A DNA stretch of 64,000 bases from Thalassovita mediterranea (GTDB taxonomy: Bacteria > Pseudomonadota > Alphaproteobacteria > Caulobacterales > Hyphomonadaceae). Numbering within the stretch: position 1 is the first letter of the stretch; the number at the start of each line of letters is the position of its first letter. Where the stretch lies: assembly GCA_019448215.1 (NCBI GenBank), contig CP080408.1, forward strand, positions 2,542,001-2,606,000, written 5' to 3'. Both the position numbers and the translations under genes were made by a program. The notes under the pieces were generated by a model that saw nothing but the letters and a program-made list of their open reading frames with translations, did no database searches and was not told the DNA's origin. Below are positions 1-8,996 of the stretch, one piece after another.

Positions 1-1
1 C

Positions 2-1309
2 TATGTCGAGAATGACCGGACCGCGACCTCGCGCCTGTTCGCGATCGAAGGCCTGCCAACCTCCAGCACGCGTATCGATTACCTGTTCAATGCGCTCGCA
101 GGCACAGGCGAACTTGATGTCAGCTCCATCGGCGGCTCCGCCTTCCCGGAGCGCTATCAGGCAACGCTTGAAGTCGATGCCGGCTATGTCGGTCTCGACA
201 CGCAGATCACGCCGTACGTGCGCGGCGCTATCGGTGCCCGTTATGAGCGCGCGATTGAGGTCGTCGACACGCTGGTCATCGGTGCAGATCCATCAACCAA
301 CTTCGTTGAGGCCTGTATCGAACGCCAGCCCGACAGCAGCTGTGAGCACACCGAAGACGTGCTGCCGGCGGCAACCATTACCTGGAACCCGTTTGATGAC
401 CTTCAGGTCCGCGCTGGTTATTCCGAAACGCTGACTCGCCCGCAATTTCGCGAGCTGGCACCGACGGAATTCCTCAACACTGAAACCGATGTGAACTTCC
501 TCGGTAACCCGTTCCTCGTGAACGCCGAAATCAAGAACTATGACATTCGCGGCGAATACTATTTCGGCAGGGACCAGTTCCTGACGCTCGGCGTCTTCTA
601 CAAGGACATGACGCGCCCGATCGAGGAGATCAACCAGCGCACCGGTGACACGCCGAAGACGACCTTTATCAACGTGCCAAGTGCAGAGCTCTACGGCGCC
701 GAGATCGAGTATGAGCAGCGCCTGCCGCTGTTCGACCAGTTCGGCTGGGACTTCTTCCGCGACCGCGACCTGACGGTGAAGGCCAACTACACCTGGTCTG
801 ACTCCGAAGTGTCGGCTGGCCGCAACCCGAACGACCTCGGCCTGACCAGCGCAGAGTTCTGTGCCCGGTTCGAAGATGAGTGCGTTGTCACCAACCAGCA
901 GCCGCTTGACCCGGAGCCGTTCCTGCTGCCGGGCGCCGGCCTCATTGAGGATGGCCGCCAGCTTCAGGGCCAGTCAGAGCATCTCGCCAACTTCCAGCTC
1001 ATCTATGAAGATGTCGACGCAATGCGTGAAGTCAGCCTTCTGGTGAACTATGCAAGTGAGCGGATCCGTTCTGGCGAGGCGCTTGCGCTCAACATTCCGG
1101 CGATCATCGAAGAGCCGCCGGTCACCGTCGATATCGTCTGGAACCAGGGCTTCATGGCCTGGGGCGGTGAGTATGAGTTCTCGGTCAAGGTCGAGAACCT
1201 GTTCGGCGACTCCTATGAAGCCTACCAGACCGCTGGCGGCGACCGCGTGGATGTCGATGTCTATGACCTCGGCACGTCCATCGGCTTTGGCCTGAAGCGC
1301 CGCTTCTAG
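2..1309 (+). CDS. TonB-dependent receptor, C-terminal part (cut by left edge)
   Basis: The open frame enters from the left edge and gives 435 residues with no start codon in view. It looks like the last two thirds of the outer-membrane beta-barrel of a TonB-dependent receptor: alternating amphipathic strands, the phrase YSETLTRPQFRELAP near residue 140 typical of this superfamily, a YGAEIEYEQRLP strand, and a last strand ending in GFGLKRRF with a terminal Phe as required for BAM insertion. It would import a siderophore, a carbohydrate fragment or another ligand; the plug domain and TonB box are outside the window, so the substrate cannot be judged. It lies 109 bases upstream of gspC on the same strand. 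Confidence 0.88.
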   Translation, partial: YVENDRTATSRLFAIEGLPTSSTRIDYLFNALAGTGELDVSSIGGSAFPERYQATLEVDAGYVGLDTQITPYVRGAIGARYERAIEVVDTLVIGADPSTNFVEACIERQPDSSCEHTEDVLPAATITWNPFDDLQVRAGYSETLTRPQFRELAPTEFLNTETDVNFLGNPFLVNAEIKNYDIRGEYYFGRDQFLTLGVFYKDMTRPIEEINQRTGDTPKTTFINVPSAELYGAEIEYEQRLPLFDQFGWDFFRDRDLTVKANYTWSDSEVSAGRNPNDLGLTSAEFCARFEDECVVTNQQPLDPEPFLLPGAGLIEDGRQLQGQSEHLANFQLIYEDVDAMREVSLLVNYASERIRSGEALALNIPAIIEEPPVTVDIVWNQGFMAWGGEYEFSVKVENLFGDSYEAYQTAGGDRVDVDVYDLGTSIGFGLKRRF

Positions 1310-1377
1310 ACTGTACGTGTGAGCTGCGCAGCACCCGCGCAGGCTTTCAACACGTACCAGTTGAGATATACGGGAAC

Positions 1378-1400
1378 GGGGGCAGGTTGATCCTGCCCCC
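1378..1400 (+). terminator. GC-rich stem-loop between the receptor gene and gspC
   Basis: A perfect 9-bp stem, GGGGGCAGG and CCTGCCCCC, with a 5-base loop lies 19 bases before the gspC ATG. No T-run follows, so it is not a classic intrinsic terminator. It could attenuate read-through from the receptor gene or protect the 5' end of the gsp transcript. Confidence 0.4.
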
Positions 1401-1418
1401 GGACCATTGAGGGATGGT

Positions 1419-2291
1419 ATGGATTTACAGGGACGATTTTCGCTGCCGGACAATGCCGGACGCCTGCTCGATGGCGTGCGCACCGTGCTGCAATTCGTCC
1501 TCGTCATCGTGATGGCCATGCTGGTCGCGCGCATTGGCTGGCTGCTCATAGCGCCATCGGATGCGGTGTCGTCGCTGACGGTGCGGCCGCTGCCCGCGCC
1601 GATCCAGCAGGTGACGCGGTCCAATGTTCGCGGCGATCTTTCCCTTCTGATGACAACCAACCCGTTCGTCTCATCCGGCCGCGCGCCAAGCGCCGTGCCA
1701 GACGCGCCAGAGACGACGCTGAACCTCAAGTTAGCAGCCATCTTCATGTCGACCGACCCGGCTGCGGATTCGGCGACGATCGTGACGCCCGACAATCGCT
1801 CCCAGCGCTTCCAGCCGGGCGATGAGATCATTCCGGGCACAGAACTTGTGCGAGTCCTCAGCGACCGGGTCATCATCTCGCGCAATGGCACTGATGAGAC
1901 ACTCATGCGCGGTGGCCGCGAAGCAGGCCTGTCCGTCATTGGCGATGCCGCTGAAGTTGCCGGAGAGCCTTCCACGACGGTTGCCGCGCGTACCCCCTTG
2001 TTTGAACCGGGCGTCAGTGCGCGGACACTGCTCGCCAGCCTCAATCCGGCCGCGGACATGTCCAATGGCGTGGTCGAGGCCTTCGTCCTGCAGCCGCGCA
2101 ATAGCCCGGACCTCATGCAACAGGCCGGGCTCCAGCCGGGCGACCGCCTGATCCGTATTAACCAGAAACCTGTCCGCGACCTCGACACTGCAGCCCTCGC
2201 TGCGGAATTGAGTTCGGCGCAGACTGTCAGTGTGACAGTGTTGCGGGGCGGGGCGACACAAGATCTCGACATTCGTTTCGAGGAGGGATGA
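1419..2291 (+). CDS. gspC: Type II secretion system protein C (GspC), inner-membrane linker
   Basis: A 290-residue bitopic inner-membrane protein that connects the T2SS inner-membrane platform to the secretin GspD and helps recruit substrate. A short cytoplasmic N-terminus is followed by one hydrophobic segment (about residues 22-43). Then comes a periplasmic HR domain (about 70-140) and a C-terminal PDZ domain (about 215-288) with the GLQPGDRLIRINQKPV core. The ATG at 1419 has GAGGGA about five bases upstream; an in-frame TTG at 1407 would add four residues but has no better ribosome site. First gene of the gsp operon, 4 bases before gspD. Confidence 0.93.
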   Translation: MDLQGRFSLPDNAGRLLDGVRTVLQFVLVIVMAMLVARIGWLLIAPSDAVSSLTVRPLPAPIQQVTRSNVRGDLSLLMTTNPFVSSGRAPSAVPDAPETTLNLKLAAIFMSTDPAADSATIVTPDNRSQRFQPGDEIIPGTELVRVLSDRVIISRNGTDETLMRGGREAGLSVIGDAAEVAGEPSTTVAARTPLFEPGVSARTLLASLNPAADMSNGVVEAFVLQPRNSPDLMQQAGLQPGDRLIRINQKPVRDLDTAALAAELSSAQTVSVTVLRGGATQDLDIRFEEG

Positions 2292-2295
2292 CGTC

Positions 2296-4224
2296 ATGAA
2301 GAAACTCCTCGCGGCCATTGCCGTGCTCGGGCTCGGCGTGCAGCTGATGCCAGCAGACGCGCAGGGCGGGCGCCACGTGCTAAGCCTTGATGATGTCGAG
2401 ATCACCGCGCTGATCGACGATGTCGCGACGATCACCGGCTACACCTTCATCCTGCACCCGGATGTCGGGCGCACGCGTGTGACCGTCCTGTCGCAAACCC
2501 CGATGACGACGAACGAGGTGTTCGAGGTTTTCCTCTCCACCCTGCGCGTCAATGGCTTTGCAGCCATTCCGGCGGGGCGCGGCGTCTACCGCGTGGTGCC
2601 AGAGGCGCTTGCGGTTGGTGAGGCAGGTGGTCCGGCGAGCGGGCCCAACGCTTTCGTTACGCAGGTCTTCTCTCTCGACAGTTTTGGCGCCGTTGAAGTG
2701 GCGCAGATGCTGAAACCGATCATCGACGCGCAAGGCCAGGTGGTCGCGAATGCGCGGTCCAACTCTGTCGTGGTCGTCGATTATGCCTCGAACATGCCGC
2801 GCATCCGTGAAGTCATTCAGTCGCTCGACAGCGCTGACCGGTCAGAGCTGCGGACCATATCCCTGAAAAGTGTCCCCGCGCGTGAGATGGAGACGATCCT
2901 CGTCAATCTTCTCGGCACGCAGGACGGTAATGTCCGCGAGAACTTTGAAGTGACGGCCTCGCAGACCAGCAACTCGGTCATCATCCGCGGCGACGCACCG
3001 ACGGTCGCACGCGCCGTACAGGTCGCAACAGAACTCGACGCCGCAGAGCCGACGCGTGACAATATCCGTGTCATTTCTCTCAACAATGCGACCGCGGAAG
3101 AGATCGCGCCCGTTCTGGAATCGCTTGCCGCGACGATGGCAGACCAGCGTGGCCCGGCAGAGAATGCGGCCCCACCGGCAACGATCGCTGCGCATATAGA
3201 GTCGAACTCCCTCGTTATCAGCGCAACGCCGGACACGCTTCTGGCGATGGAGCGCGTTGTTGATGCGCTCGATCAGCGCCGCGCGCAGGTCCTTGTTGAG
3301 GCGATCATTGTCGAGATGTCGGACGACACCGCCCGCGAACTTGGTGTGCAGTTCCTGCTGTCCGGCACGGGCGACAGCTCCACGCCGTTTGCCTCGACGA
3401 ATTTCTCCCGCTCCGCGCCGAACCTGCTGGCGCTGGCGGGTGCGATCATCGACCCTGATATTGGCGGCGGCGACGGCGGCAACCAGTTCACCAATGCGGC
3501 GATCAATTCGCTGCTGGGCGTCAATGGCAGCGTTCTCGGCATCGGCGGGCAGGATGGCGACACGCTGTTTGGCGCAATCATCAATGCGGTTGAGCAGGAC
3601 ACAAATTCGCGTGTTCTTTCAAAGCCCTTCAACATGACCCTTGATAATGGGACGTCATCGCTCCTCGTCGGTCAGGACGTGCCGCTGACCTCTGGTGAAG
3701 TTCTGGGCAATGACAATTCCAACCCGTTCCGCACCGTCCAGCGAGAGCAGGTTGGCGTAAAACTCGAAGTCACGCCGCGCATCTCTTCCGACAGTACAAT
3801 CCGTCTCGATATCTATCAGGAAGTCTCCAGCGTCGATGATTTCATCGGCGGCGGCTTTTCCCCCGACATCATTCTGAACACGCGCGAGTTCCGCACCAGC
3901 CTTCTGGCCGATGACGGTGAGATCATCGTGCTTGGCGGCCTGATCGAGCAGACGGACTCTACGGTCAATTCCAAGGTGCCATTCCTCGGCGACATTCCGG
4001 TTGCCGGGAACCTGTTCAAGTCTGAAGGGCGCTCCAATACCCGCACCAATCTGATGATCTTCATCAAGCCGACCATCGTGCGCAGCCGGGGCGACGCCCA
4101 GACCGTCACCGCGCGCAATTACAATTACATCCGCGCGCAGGAGCTGCTGCGGGCGCAGGAGGGCGAGATCACCCTCGATACCTTCCTTGATGAAGTGCTC
4201 GGGCCCCCAGAGACGAGCGAATAG
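2296..4224 (+). CDS. gspD: Type II secretion system secretin GspD
   Basis: A 642-residue outer-membrane secretin that forms the multimeric exit channel of the T2SS. A Sec signal peptide (residues 1 to about 22, ending ADAQ) precedes the N0 domain (VEITALIDDVATITGYTF) and three ring-forming N1-N3 repeats up to about residue 330. The secretin core follows, with a glycine-rich stretch near 385-420 and the C-terminal signature VPFLGDIPVAGNLFKS (about 560-577). No obvious S-domain for a pilotin follows the core, so the route of outer-membrane targeting is open. Starts 4 bases after gspC. Confidence 0.96.
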   Translation: MKKLLAAIAVLGLGVQLMPADAQGGRHVLSLDDVEITALIDDVATITGYTFILHPDVGRTRVTVLSQTPMTTNEVFEVFLSTLRVNGFAAIPAGRGVYRVVPEALAVGEAGGPASGPNAFVTQVFSLDSFGAVEVAQMLKPIIDAQGQVVANARSNSVVVVDYASNMPRIREVIQSLDSADRSELRTISLKSVPAREMETILVNLLGTQDGNVRENFEVTASQTSNSVIIRGDAPTVARAVQVATELDAAEPTRDNIRVISLNNATAEEIAPVLESLAATMADQRGPAENAAPPATIAAHIESNSLVISATPDTLLAMERVVDALDQRRAQVLVEAIIVEMSDDTARELGVQFLLSGTGDSSTPFASTNFSRSAPNLLALAGAIIDPDIGGGDGGNQFTNAAINSLLGVNGSVLGIGGQDGDTLFGAIINAVEQDTNSRVLSKPFNMTLDNGTSSLLVGQDVPLTSGEVLGNDNSNPFRTVQREQVGVKLEVTPRISSDSTIRLDIYQEVSSVDDFIGGGFSPDIILNTREFRTSLLADDGEIIVLGGLIEQTDSTVNSKVPFLGDIPVAGNLFKSEGRSNTRTNLMIFIKPTIVRSRGDAQTVTARNYNYIRAQELLRAQEGEITLDTFLDEVLGPPETSE

Positions 4225-4231
4225 ACCGGCG

Positions 4232-4248
4232 GCAGGCTTGCTGCCTGC
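4232..4248 (+). other. Intercistronic stem-loop between gspD and gspE
   Basis: GCAGGC, a 5-base loop and GCCTGC form a perfect 6-bp hairpin in the 37-base gap between the gspD stop and the gspE ATG. There is no T-run. It may be a processing or stability element that sets the amount of secretin message relative to the inner-membrane genes. Confidence 0.35.
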
Positions 4249-4261
4249 AGATTGAGTAGAG

Positions 4262-5755
4262 ATGAGCGAGACATCGACCGAAACCCGAAGCCTGACCTAT
4301 GCCTTTGCAAAGGACAAAGGCCTCGTGGTCATGGGCGAAGAGGACGGCGCGATCAGCCTCGGCGTGCGGGCGGGCGTAGACCCGATGGCCATCATCGAAG
4401 CGCGCCGGGCGCTCGGCCGTCCGCTGCGTTTCACCTCGCTCGATGCAGGGCGTTTCGAGCGCGAGCTCTCAGAAGCCTATGCCCGCAGCGCTATCGAGAA
4501 TGAGGAAGCCGACGCCATGGACAGCCATGGCGATCTCCATTCCCTGATCGATGATATTCCACAGACGGCGGACCTGCTCGACGGCGATGATGACGCGCCG
4601 GTCGTGCGCCTGATCAACGGTCTCATCTATGAAGCCGTCAAACGCCGTGCGTCGGACGTCCATATTGAGCCGCACGAGGACAATCTTTCGGTCCGCTACC
4701 GCATCGATGGTGTCCTGCAGGAAGTTCTGACCCCGTCGCGCAAACTAGCCGCGCCGCTGACCAGCCGCGTGAAAGTCATGGCCCGTCTCGACATCGCAGA
4801 GAAACGCATCCCGCAGGATGGCCGTATCTCGCTTTCCATTGGTGGGCGGTCCATCGACGTGCGCGTCTCAACGCTTCCATCGCGCTATGGCGAGCGGGTG
4901 ACGATGCGCCTTCTCGATACGCGCAACGCACTGTTGGGCCTCGATGAGCTTGGCATGGATCCGGAGACGCTCGCCCGCTTCAGAACGGTCCTTGCCCAGC
5001 CAAACGGCATCACGCTCGTCACCGGGCCGACCGGCTCCGGCAAGACGAGCACGCTCTATTCGGCGCTGTCGGTCCTGAATAATGGCCAGCGCAATGTCAT
5101 GACGCTGGAAGACCCGATCGAGTACGGCCTCGAAGGCATCAGCCAGACGCAGATGCACCACAAGGTCGGTCTGACCTTTGCCGCGACGCTACGCGCAATC
5201 CTTCGCCACGACCCAGATGTCGTCATGGTAGGGGAGGTTCGCGACCTCGAGACGGCCAAGGTCGCGTTCGAGTTCTCGTCCACGGGCCGTCCGGTCCTCT
5301 CGACTGTGCACACCAACTCGTCGGTGGGCGCGATCCAGCGCCTGCGCGATATGGGGATCGAGCCCTATGTGCTCGCCGCCACGATGCGCGCCGTCCTGGC
5401 CCAGCGCCTCGTCCGCAAGCTGTGCGATACCTGCAAGACCCCGCATGAGGCGACGCCCGAAGAAAAGGCGATGTTCGCGATCCCGGCAGACGAGGCGCAC
5501 ACTTTCTACCGTCCGAGCGGCTGCATGGCTTGCGCCCAAACGGGCTATCAGGGGCGTCTCGGTGTCTACGAACTCCTGCTGGTTGATCAGGAGATGCGCC
5601 GCCTCATCCGCGAGGACGTGTCCGAGGACGAGCTGGAAGCGCGTGCCTTCGCTGACCATGACACGCTGTTCCGCAATGCGGCGCGTTATGTCACGACCGG
5701 CCAGACCAGCGTTGAGGAAGTCCTGCGGGTCTGCCGCAAGGATGAGGACGCCTGA
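4262..5755 (+). CDS. gspE: Type II secretion ATPase GspE
   Basis: A 497-residue cytoplasmic hexameric ATPase that powers pseudopilus assembly. A short N1E-type domain precedes the catalytic part: Asp box region, Walker A GPTGSGKT (residues about 255-262), Walker B-like DPDVVMVGEVRD (from about 317) and a His box GRPVLSTVHTN. The metal-binding C-terminal module is complete, with two CxxC pairs (C388/C391 and C421/C424). The length is normal for GspE, with a slightly reduced N-terminus. It binds GspL on the membrane and is followed by gspF after 2 bases. Confidence 0.96.
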   Translation: MSETSTETRSLTYAFAKDKGLVVMGEEDGAISLGVRAGVDPMAIIEARRALGRPLRFTSLDAGRFERELSEAYARSAIENEEADAMDSHGDLHSLIDDIPQTADLLDGDDDAPVVRLINGLIYEAVKRRASDVHIEPHEDNLSVRYRIDGVLQEVLTPSRKLAAPLTSRVKVMARLDIAEKRIPQDGRISLSIGGRSIDVRVSTLPSRYGERVTMRLLDTRNALLGLDELGMDPETLARFRTVLAQPNGITLVTGPTGSGKTSTLYSALSVLNNGQRNVMTLEDPIEYGLEGISQTQMHHKVGLTFAATLRAILRHDPDVVMVGEVRDLETAKVAFEFSSTGRPVLSTVHTNSSVGAIQRLRDMGIEPYVLAATMRAVLAQRLVRKLCDTCKTPHEATPEEKAMFAIPADEAHTFYRPSGCMACAQTGYQGRLGVYELLLVDQEMRRLIREDVSEDELEARAFADHDTLFRNAARYVTTGQTSVEEVLRVCRKDEDA

Positions 5756-5757
5756 TC

Positions 5758-6972
5758 ATGGCTGTCTTTGACTATCAGGCGATCGGAACGGACGGGAAGA
5801 AGACGCGCGGCGTCATTACCGCCGACTCGGCGCGCGCGGCCCGCAAGGAACTGCGGCTGCGCCAGCTCTCTCCGCTCTCGATTGCTGAAAGCCGGAAGGT
5901 CCGTGAAGGCACGTCAGCGACGGGCCATGACCAGAAACTCGCAGGTAGTGACCTTGTCATCGCGACGCGCCAGCTGGCGCTTCTGGTCAAAGCGGGAACG
6001 CCAGTTGAGGAAGCCATCGGCTCCGTCGCGGCGGAGGCTGAAAAGCCCGCCACGCGCAAGGTCTTCCTCGGCGTACGCTCCTCCATCACCGATGGTCATT
6101 CTGTGCCCGAAGCGTTGAACACCGCGCCGAAAGCCTTTCCGCCTTTCTACCGCGCTGTCGTGTCGGCAGGGCAGTCGTCAGGCCGGCTGGACGAGGTGCT
6201 GGAGCGTCTTGCCGTCCACCTCGAAAAGTCGCGCAAGATGCGCAACAAGATCCTGTCGGCGCTGATCTATCCCATTGTTCTCGGTGTCATCGCGCTGATC
6301 GTCGTGACGCTTCTCATGGTCTTCGTCGTTCCCGCCATCGTCGAGCAGTTCGACACGCTGGGGCAGGACCTTCCCTGGCTCACCGAAGCCGTCATTGGCG
6401 TCTCGAATTTTCTCCGCCAGTGGGGGATCGTCGTTCTTCTCCTTCTCATTGCTGGCGTGTGGGGCCTGCGGCGCCTCTTTCGTCAGCCAAATGTGGCTGA
6501 AGCACGTGACCGGTTCATTCTGTCTCTGCCCATCATCGGGCGGCTGTCGCGCGGCGTCTCCGCCGCTGCTTTCGCACGCACATTCGCGACGCTTTCTGCG
6601 TCTGGTTCGCCGGTGCCAGATTGCCTGAGCGCAGCGCGCGGCGCGATGTCGAACGCCGTGTTCCGGAAAGCAACCTTGTCAGTAAGACGCCGCGTAGAGG
6701 AGGGCACCGGCCTTGCCCGCGCCATGCGCGCCGAGCGCGTCTTCCCGCCAATCCTCCTACACATGGTCGCGAGCGGCGAACGCGGCGGCGACCTTGCCGG
6801 CATGATGGAACGCGCGGCCGACTATCTTGAGGATGAGTTCGACAACGCCTCGACCGTCGCACTCGGCCTGCTGGAGCCGATCATGATCGTGATCCTGGCG
6901 GGCATCGTCGCGCTGATCGTCCTCTCCATCATGCTGCCCATTCTTCAGATCAACCAGCTGGCCATCGGCTAG
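5758..6972 (+). CDS. gspF: Type II secretion inner-membrane platform protein GspF
   Basis: 404 residues, the usual size of GspF. Two homologous cytoplasmic helical T2SSF domains (about 70-190 and 270-390) alternate with three membrane helices, at about 165-195, 218-238 and 375-397. GspF is the polytopic core of the assembly platform and transmits GspE motion to the pseudopilus. The start ATG lies two bases after the gspE stop, so translation is probably coupled. The C-terminus ends LPILQINQLAIG, as in other GspF proteins. Confidence 0.95.
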   Translation: MAVFDYQAIGTDGKKTRGVITADSARAARKELRLRQLSPLSIAESRKVREGTSATGHDQKLAGSDLVIATRQLALLVKAGTPVEEAIGSVAAEAEKPATRKVFLGVRSSITDGHSVPEALNTAPKAFPPFYRAVVSAGQSSGRLDEVLERLAVHLEKSRKMRNKILSALIYPIVLGVIALIVVTLLMVFVVPAIVEQFDTLGQDLPWLTEAVIGVSNFLRQWGIVVLLLLIAGVWGLRRLFRQPNVAEARDRFILSLPIIGRLSRGVSAAAFARTFATLSASGSPVPDCLSAARGAMSNAVFRKATLSVRRRVEEGTGLARAMRAERVFPPILLHMVASGERGGDLAGMMERAADYLEDEFDNASTVALGLLEPIMIVILAGIVALIVLSIMLPILQINQLAIG

Positions 6973-6992
6973 CGCCAACGGAGACAAAACTC

Positions 6993-7457
6993 ATGTTCGC
7001 GAGAAAACACCGTCAGGCACGCTCAAAGCCAAAATCGAAAGAAGCTGGCTTCACACTGACCGAGATCATGGTCGTCGTCTTCATCATCGGCCTTCTGTCG
7101 ACCGTTGTCCTGATCAATGTGCTCGGCGCCCGCACCGACGCGCAGGTGAAGACCGCGCGTACCAATATCACGGCGCTCACTAATGCGCTCGAGCAGTACA
7201 GCCTCGACATGTACGACTATCCGACCCAGCAGCAGGGCCTCGATGCCCTGGTGAACGAGCCGGACGGGGCGAGCGCTGCGGGCACTTACCGCACTGGTGG
7301 GTACGTCAATTCCATCCCGCTCGACCCATGGGGCCGCCCATTTGTCTATGAGCGCCCCGGCGACAAGTCTGGCCGTGCCTATGACCTCTATTCGCTCGGC
7401 GCGGATGGCCAGGAAGGCGGCGAAGACGAGAACGCAGACATCGGAAACTGGAGCTAG
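6993..7457 (+). CDS. gspG: Major pseudopilin GspG
   Basis: 154 residues with the type IV prepilin signal KEAG|FTLTEIMVVVFIIGLL: cleavage after Gly and Glu at +5 of the mature protein. The hydrophobic helix is followed by the GspG alpha-helix and the C-terminal region with LDPWGRPFVYERPG and an aspartate-rich end (GADGQEGGEDENADIGNW) that matches the calcium site of major pseudopilins. It polymerises into the T2SS pseudopilus. A GGAG ribosome site precedes the ATG. Processing needs a GspO prepilin peptidase encoded elsewhere. Confidence 0.96.
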   Translation: MFARKHRQARSKPKSKEAGFTLTEIMVVVFIIGLLSTVVLINVLGARTDAQVKTARTNITALTNALEQYSLDMYDYPTQQQGLDALVNEPDGASAAGTYRTGGYVNSIPLDPWGRPFVYERPGDKSGRAYDLYSLGADGQEGGEDENADIGNWS

Positions 7458-7460
7458 CGC

Positions 7461-7949
7461 TTGCTGGCACCGCGCGCTCACCTGATCCGGCGCGATGCCG
7501 GGATGACGCTGGTCGAAGTGATGATGGTGATCTTCATCATCGGCCTTGCGACCACTGTCGCGGTCATGACACTACCGCCGCGTGAGCGGCCAGAGGCACG
7601 TGTGCTGCGCGAGGTTGAAGCCGCGCTGATGCAGGCGCAGGACCGCGCCGTCCTGACGGGCGAAGTGATCGGACTGCAACAGACCGAAACTGGCTTCGAA
7701 CTGCTCAGCTGGACGGGCGAAGAATGGCTTCCTCTTCAGGGCGGCGCACTTCGTTTGCCCGAGGGTGTCGCTGTCGAAATCCTGCCGCCTGAGGACCAGC
7801 GCAGGGCAGGGCAAGCTGCGCCGGAACGTATCGTCTTCAATCCGCTAGGACGTGCTGAACCGGTTACGCTCGGCGTCAGCTGGCAGGGCTGGTCGGAGCG
7901 TGTCGAGCTCAACCCTGACGGAGAGGTCGCCAATGACGCGGACCTCTAA
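7461..7949 (+). CDS. gspH: Minor pseudopilin GspH
   Basis: 162 residues. The prepilin signal DAG|MTLVEVMMVIFIIGL has Met instead of Phe at +1 and keeps Glu at +5. The only ATG nearby lies inside this motif, so the leader peptide must start upstream; the TTG at 7461, three bases after the gspG stop, gives a 14-residue basic leader. GspH sits near the tip or along the shaft of the pseudopilus. Its 3' end overlaps gspI by 17 bases. Confidence 0.88.
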   Translation: MLAPRAHLIRRDAGMTLVEVMMVIFIIGLATTVAVMTLPPRERPEARVLREVEAALMQAQDRAVLTGEVIGLQQTETGFELLSWTGEEWLPLQGGALRLPEGVAVEILPPEDQRRAGQAAPERIVFNPLGRAEPVTLGVSWQGWSERVELNPDGEVANDADL

Positions 7950-8367
7950 ATTCCAAACAAAGCGCCAGCAGGGCTTCAGCCTTGTCGAGACGGTTGCCGC
8001 GCTCGGTATCCTGTCGCTGGCTGCGATCCCGCTGATGCAGCTTGCCACGAACGCCGTCCAGAACACTGGCCGCCTCGAGGCGCGCCTGCTTGCCCGCACG
8101 ACCGCAGAGAACGCACTCACGCGTGCGGTCTCAAGCCGTGAACCGATAGAGCTTGGCCTGTCAGAGGGCACCGAAGTGCAGATGGGGCGGCCTTTTGAAT
8201 GGGACCTTATCGTCTATCCGACAGACCGCCAGACGCTGTTCCGCTTTGAGGTGAATGTGCGCGAGGAAGGGCGCGAGCAAGTCCTCGCCCGGCTCATGAC
8301 GTTGAAGGCTGTTCCGGCGCAGGTAACGACCCCGGATACACCGGAAGACGAGGGGGGCGAGGAATGA
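7933..8367 (+). CDS. gspI: Minor pseudopilin GspI
   Basis: 144 residues. The prepilin signal QQG|FSLVETVAALGILSLAAIP (Glu +5) lies after a short basic leader. The ATG at 7933 puts the leader at the usual length and overlaps gspH by 17 bases; a longer upstream reading in this frame would give an atypical leader. GspI forms the pseudopilus tip complex with GspJ and GspK. The gspJ start overlaps its stop by 4 bases. Confidence 0.92.
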   Translation: MTRTSKFQTKRQQGFSLVETVAALGILSLAAIPLMQLATNAVQNTGRLEARLLARTTAENALTRAVSSREPIELGLSEGTEVQMGRPFEWDLIVYPTDRQTLFRFEVNVREEGREQVLARLMTLKAVPAQVTTPDTPEDEGGEE

Positions 8368-8996
8368 CCCAACGCCTCACATCCTCTCAGTCAGGCTTCA
8401 CGCTGGTCGAAACGCTGGTGGCGCTGCTGATCCTCTCCATCATGGCGGTGGCGGGGGGCAGCATGCTGCTCGGCGCGACGAGCGCGGGCAAACAGGTCCG
8501 TGAGCGCGAAGCCTATATCCGCTCGCTCGACATGGCGCAGGCCTATATCCGCGGTGACCTTGAGGCGGCGACACCACGCGCGGCCGAGAGCGCAAGCGGC
8601 CGAGGTGGGCCGATGGGGCTTACAGGCGGCGAAACCTCGCAGACGGACGCGCTGATCAGCTTTGTCCGCAATGGCTGGATCAATCCGGAGCAGGCAGAGG
8701 CGCGCTCTGGCCTTCAATACATCCGCTACGAGCTGACCCCCGATGGCGAGCTTGTCCGTATCGCGGCGCTGCGGCCAGACCCGATTGAGGCAACGCCGAC
8801 CGCCCGGCAGGTCCTGCTGACGGGTATTGAGACTGTGAACCTCACCTTCTGGCGCGGTGATGAGATGTCGCTATATTGGGAAAGCGCGGCAGGCGGCGCC
8901 AGCACAGGGCTTCCGGACCGGATCGACATGGAAATCCGCTTCGATGACCAGAGGACCCTCCTCATTTCCAGCCTCGCGGGCGGGGTGGGTACATGA
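8364..8996 (+). CDS. gspJ: Minor pseudopilin GspJ
   Basis: 210 residues, standard GspJ length. The prepilin signal QSG|FTLVETLVALLILSIMAVAGG carries Glu at +5. The globular domain ends with a predicted strand-rich segment (DRIDMEIRFDDQRTLLISSL). It is a tip-complex pseudopilin partner of GspI and GspK. It overlaps both neighbours by 4 bases (ATGA junctions), which points to translational coupling and equal stoichiometry of tip proteins. Confidence 0.93.
   Translation: MTQRLTSSQSGFTLVETLVALLILSIMAVAGGSMLLGATSAGKQVREREAYIRSLDMAQAYIRGDLEAATPRAAESASGRGGPMGLTGGETSQTDALISFVRNGWINPEQAEARSGLQYIRYELTPDGELVRIAALRPDPIEATPTARQVLLTGIETVNLTFWRGDEMSLYWESAAGGASTGLPDRIDMEIRFDDQRTLLISSLAGGVGT

Noticed and set aside
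974-2272. 432-residue open frame on the minus strand under the receptor gene and gspC
   Set aside because: It is antisense to two convincing genes, is rich in Arg and Ser with no domain, and crosses the intergenic hairpin.
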